From the NCBI GenBank assembly GCA_945901195.1, contig CAMDKB010000233.1:1-7423 (forward strand): a DNA stretch of 7,423 nucleotides, written 5' to 3'. Made by a program: the position numbers and the translations under genes. The DNA is from Rhizobium sp. Q54 (lineage in GTDB: Bacteria; Pseudomonadota; Alphaproteobacteria; Rhizobiales; Beijerinckiaceae). Shown in pieces: positions 5,480 to 7,423 of the stretch (positions are counted from its first letter, which is position 1; each line of letters begins with the position of its first letter). Below the pieces are notes generated by a model, which worked only from the letters and a program-made list of their open reading frames with translations, was not told the origin of the DNA and searched no databases.

Positions 5480-6319
5480 ATGCCACCGCCTGACGCGAGC
5501 AGCGATGTCGCCATCTCCATCCGCAATATTACCCAGCGCTTCGGCGACGAGGGCGCGCACGATGCAGTGCTCGCGCTCGATGATGTCTCACTCGACATCA
5601 AGCGCGGAGAATTCGTTTGTTTGCTGGGGCCTTCAGGCTGCGGCAAAAGCACGATCCTCAACATTGTCGGTGGCCTTTTCAGCCCGACCAGCGGAACTGC
5701 AACTGTCGCAGGCCGCCCCGTTGATGGCGCCCCTCATCCCGACCAGATCGCCTTCGTCTTTCAGGAAAGCACATTGCTGCCCTGGTACACGGTGATCGAG
5801 AATTTCCGGATCGCGCTGAAATTTCGTGGCATAAACAAGGCTGAATGGGATGATCGCGCCATGGTGGCGCTGCGCGCCGTGGGCATGGCAAGCTTTGCGC
5901 GCCATTATCCCGATCAACTCTCGGTAGGCATGCGGCAGCGTGTAAACATGGCGCGAGGGCTCTGCGTGGAAACGCCGATCCTGCTGATGGACGAGCCTTT
6001 CGCCGCCCTCGATGAACAAACCAGAATGGTTCTGGGCGAAGACCTCTCGCAATTGCTGGCGGCGCGTCAGAAGACAATCGTCTTCGTCACACACTCGCTG
6101 GCTGAAGCGGTGTTCCTGTCGGACCGCATTTTCGTGATGACCGCTCGTCCGGGCAAGATAAAAACCATCATCGATGTCAACGAGCCACATCCTCGCTCAC
6201 CCGACTTTATGCTGGAGCCACGATTCAGCGAATTGCGCAACGAATGCTACGCCTTGTTGCGCGATGAAATCCGCCGCACAGTCGCCGCACAGCGCGATCC
6301 GCAACCAGCGGGGACCTGA
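5480..6319 (+). CDS. ABC importer ATP-binding protein, SsuB/TauB-like
   Basis: Cytoplasmic ATPase that powers the importer, 279 aa, normal for SsuB/TauB/NrtD relatives. Motifs in order: Walker A GPSGCGKST (50-58), Q-loop FQES with Gln95, signature LSVGM (147-151), Walker B ILLMDEP (167-173) with Asp171 and catalytic Glu172, D-loop ALDEQ, and H-loop His205 in VTHS. The signature reads LSVGM where the consensus is LSGGQ/LSGGM; the Ser and the second Gly are kept, so activity is expected. About 45 residues after the last motif form a C-terminal helical tail. The ATG at 5480 has only a weak upstream Shine-Dalgarno (GATGA), but later in-frame starts would remove the first conserved strand (AISIRNITQRF). 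It lies 73 bases after the binding-protein gene and 3 bases before the permease gene, so it is translated as part of the same operon. Confidence 0.95.
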   Translation: MPPPDASSDVAISIRNITQRFGDEGAHDAVLALDDVSLDIKRGEFVCLLGPSGCGKSTILNIVGGLFSPTSGTATVAGRPVDGAPHPDQIAFVFQESTLLPWYTVIENFRIALKFRGINKAEWDDRAMVALRAVGMASFARHYPDQLSVGMRQRVNMARGLCVETPILLMDEPFAALDEQTRMVLGEDLSQLLAARQKTIVFVTHSLAEAVFLSDRIFVMTARPGKIKTIIDVNEPHPRSPDFMLEPRFSELRNECYALLRDEIRRTVAAQRDPQPAGT

Positions 6320-6322
6320 GAC

Positions 6323-7084
6323 ATGGATCTTCTCTCGGCACAGTCGCGGATCATACAAGCTGGCTTTCTCTTGGCCATGGGCGCGCTATGGTATTATGCG
6401 ACGGCGTCTGGTGGTGTACATCGCCTGTTGCTGCCCCCGCCTGGCGAAGTCTGGAAGACATTTTACGGCCTTATTCAAACCGAAGAATTCTGGCGCTCTG
6501 TCAAAGTGACCTTCTGGTCGATCACGCAGGCCTATTTCATGGCGGCGTCTGCCGGCATTCTTGCGGGCTATCTGCTCACACGCTCAAAGCTGATCACTGA
6601 CATCATGGAGCCCGTGCTCAGTGGTCTTTTCACCGTGCCCCTCACACTGTTGCTGCCGATCTTCATTCTCTTCTTCGGCATCGGTCCTGCCTCCAAAATC
6701 GCCTATGGCGCAACATATGCCTTCTTTCCCGTGGCGCTGAACACCATTGCCGCCTTCGCCCATGTCGAAGAAAGATGGCTGCGCGCAGCTCAGTCCATGG
6801 GCGCCTCGCGCTGGAGCACGTTTCGCCACGTCCTTATCCCCAGCGCTTTCCCGGTTGTGATTACCGGCCTGCGCATCGGCTTCGTCATCTGCTTTGCTTC
6901 GGTACTTGGAGGCGAAACCATCGCTTCAGCTGTCGGCATCGGGCATAATATTTCGCTCAGCGCTGAACAGATGGAGCCCGGCCGCCTCTATGCCTGGATT
7001 GCATTTGTTACGATCACCGCCGTTGCGCTGAATCTGTTGTTGAGCGCCGTCGAAAATCGCATTGTGAAGCGGGACAGGCGATGA
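6323..7084 (+). CDS. ABC importer permease, SsuC/TauC-like (first)
   Basis: Inner-membrane permease of the importer, 253 aa, normal for the BPD_transp_1 family. Hydrophobic segments are visible at about 9-28, 67-86, 100-121, 127-147, 177-198 and 222-242, giving about six membrane helices. The cytoplasmic EAA loop that docks on the ATPase spans about 154-177 (RAAQSMGASRWSTFRHVLIP), with the key Gly at 160. LLLPPPGEVWKTF near the start is the usual periplasmic motif of this subfamily. It starts 3 bases after the ATPase stop and overlaps the next gene by ATGA, so all three are co-translated. With the partial second permease it would form a heterodimeric channel, whereas many SsuC/TauC systems use one permease as a homodimer. 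Confidence 0.94.
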   Translation: MDLLSAQSRIIQAGFLLAMGALWYYATASGGVHRLLLPPPGEVWKTFYGLIQTEEFWRSVKVTFWSITQAYFMAASAGILAGYLLTRSKLITDIMEPVLSGLFTVPLTLLLPIFILFFGIGPASKIAYGATYAFFPVALNTIAAFAHVEERWLRAAQSMGASRWSTFRHVLIPSAFPVVITGLRIGFVICFASVLGGETIASAVGIGHNISLSAEQMEPGRLYAWIAFVTITAVALNLLLSAVENRIVKRDRR

Positions 7085-7423
7085 GCGTCTCAGCCAAACC
7101 AGCGCCGGTGCGACCCCTCAGCCATGAACAACGCGTCTTCCGCTGGCGTCTGGCTTTCCTGGCCGCCGTGGTCGCATTGCTGGAACTTTATGGCTGGTAC
7201 GGCGCTGATCCCACCGCCTGGGTTCCCGTATCGAAAATCATGCACTCGCTCTTCAAGGATGTGCTCAGCGATCCCAAGATCGTAACAGCGCTCGGCTGGT
7301 GCATTATGCAAATCACCATCGCCTATGGTCTCTCGATCGTATTCGGTGTGCTGATCGGACTCGCGGCAGGCTCTACGTCGTTTAACCGACGCACGCTCTT
7401 TCCGATCATACTCATACTCTATG
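7081..7423 (+). CDS. ABC importer permease, second (partial, cut by right edge)
   Basis: The ATG at 7081 overlaps the TGA of the preceding permease (ATGA), a sign of translational coupling. The frame stays open for 114 codons to the edge. The N-terminus is polar (MSVSAKPAPVRPLSHEQRVF), followed by a membrane helix at about 22-40, then a VPVSKIMHSLFKDVLSD stretch equivalent to the LPPPGEVW region of the first permease, and a second helix at about 77-96 (MQITIAYGLSIVFGVLIG). This matches the beginning of BPD_transp_1 permeases. The EAA loop lies beyond the window, so completeness cannot be judged. Confidence 0.85.
   Translation, partial: MSVSAKPAPVRPLSHEQRVFRWRLAFLAAVVALLELYGWYGADPTAWVPVSKIMHSLFKDVLSDPKIVTALGWCIMQITIAYGLSIVFGVLIGLAAGSTSFNRRTLFPIILILY

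Noticed and set aside
5633..6190. Long minus-strand open frame opposite the ATPase gene
   Set aside because: The plus strand holds every ABC ATPase motif in order; the opposite frame is a by-product of its codon use.

Overview
This 7.4 kb window is typical of a bacterial chromosome. The gene style suggests a proteobacterium, probably an alphaproteobacterium of the Brucella/Ochrobactrum/Bradyrhizobium kind. The reasons are an orphan TTT-type periplasmic receptor, an NMT1/SsuA-type ABC importer, strong GGAGG-type ribosome binding sites, and moderate GC (mid-fifties percent by eye). The taxonomic guess is an inference and is weak. I see no tRNA, rRNA, CRISPR array, insertion sequence, integrase or phage gene.

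Layout from left to right: (1) 1-151 may hold the 5' end of a leftward gene whose translation resembles the N-terminus of Mur ligases; this is uncertain. (2) 214-1197 (+) encodes a secreted TTT/Bug-family solute receptor with no membrane partners in view. (3) Converging on it, 11 bases away, is a leftward three-gene unit read from 4321 down to 1209: a LysR-type regulator, a short cobalamin-independent methionine synthase-like protein (the MetE C-terminal domain alone, all zinc ligands present), and a two-domain VOC/extradiol dioxygenase-like protein. (4) Diverging from the regulator at 4438 is a rightward ABC importer operon: periplasmic binding protein, ATPase, permease, and a second permease cut by the right edge.

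The 116-base gap between the regulator and the importer holds a 22-base inverted repeat (GTTATAG-N8-CTATAAC). Each arm contains a TATAAC hexamer pointing outward, so this is the likely shared control site for both operons. The simplest reading is a substrate-responsive uptake and catabolism locus: the importer brings in a small organic compound (NMT1/SsuA-type receptors often bind sulfonates, aromatic acids or pyrimidine-like molecules), the MetE-like enzyme moves or removes a methyl or alkyl group, and the VOC enzyme opens or oxidises a ring. The substrate cannot be read from the sequence. The TTT receptor may serve the same compound class or may be unrelated.

The families are routine. The combination of a core-MetE enzyme and an extradiol-type VOC enzyme under a LysR regulator, divergent from an NMT1-type importer, is the part I do not recognise as a described pathway.
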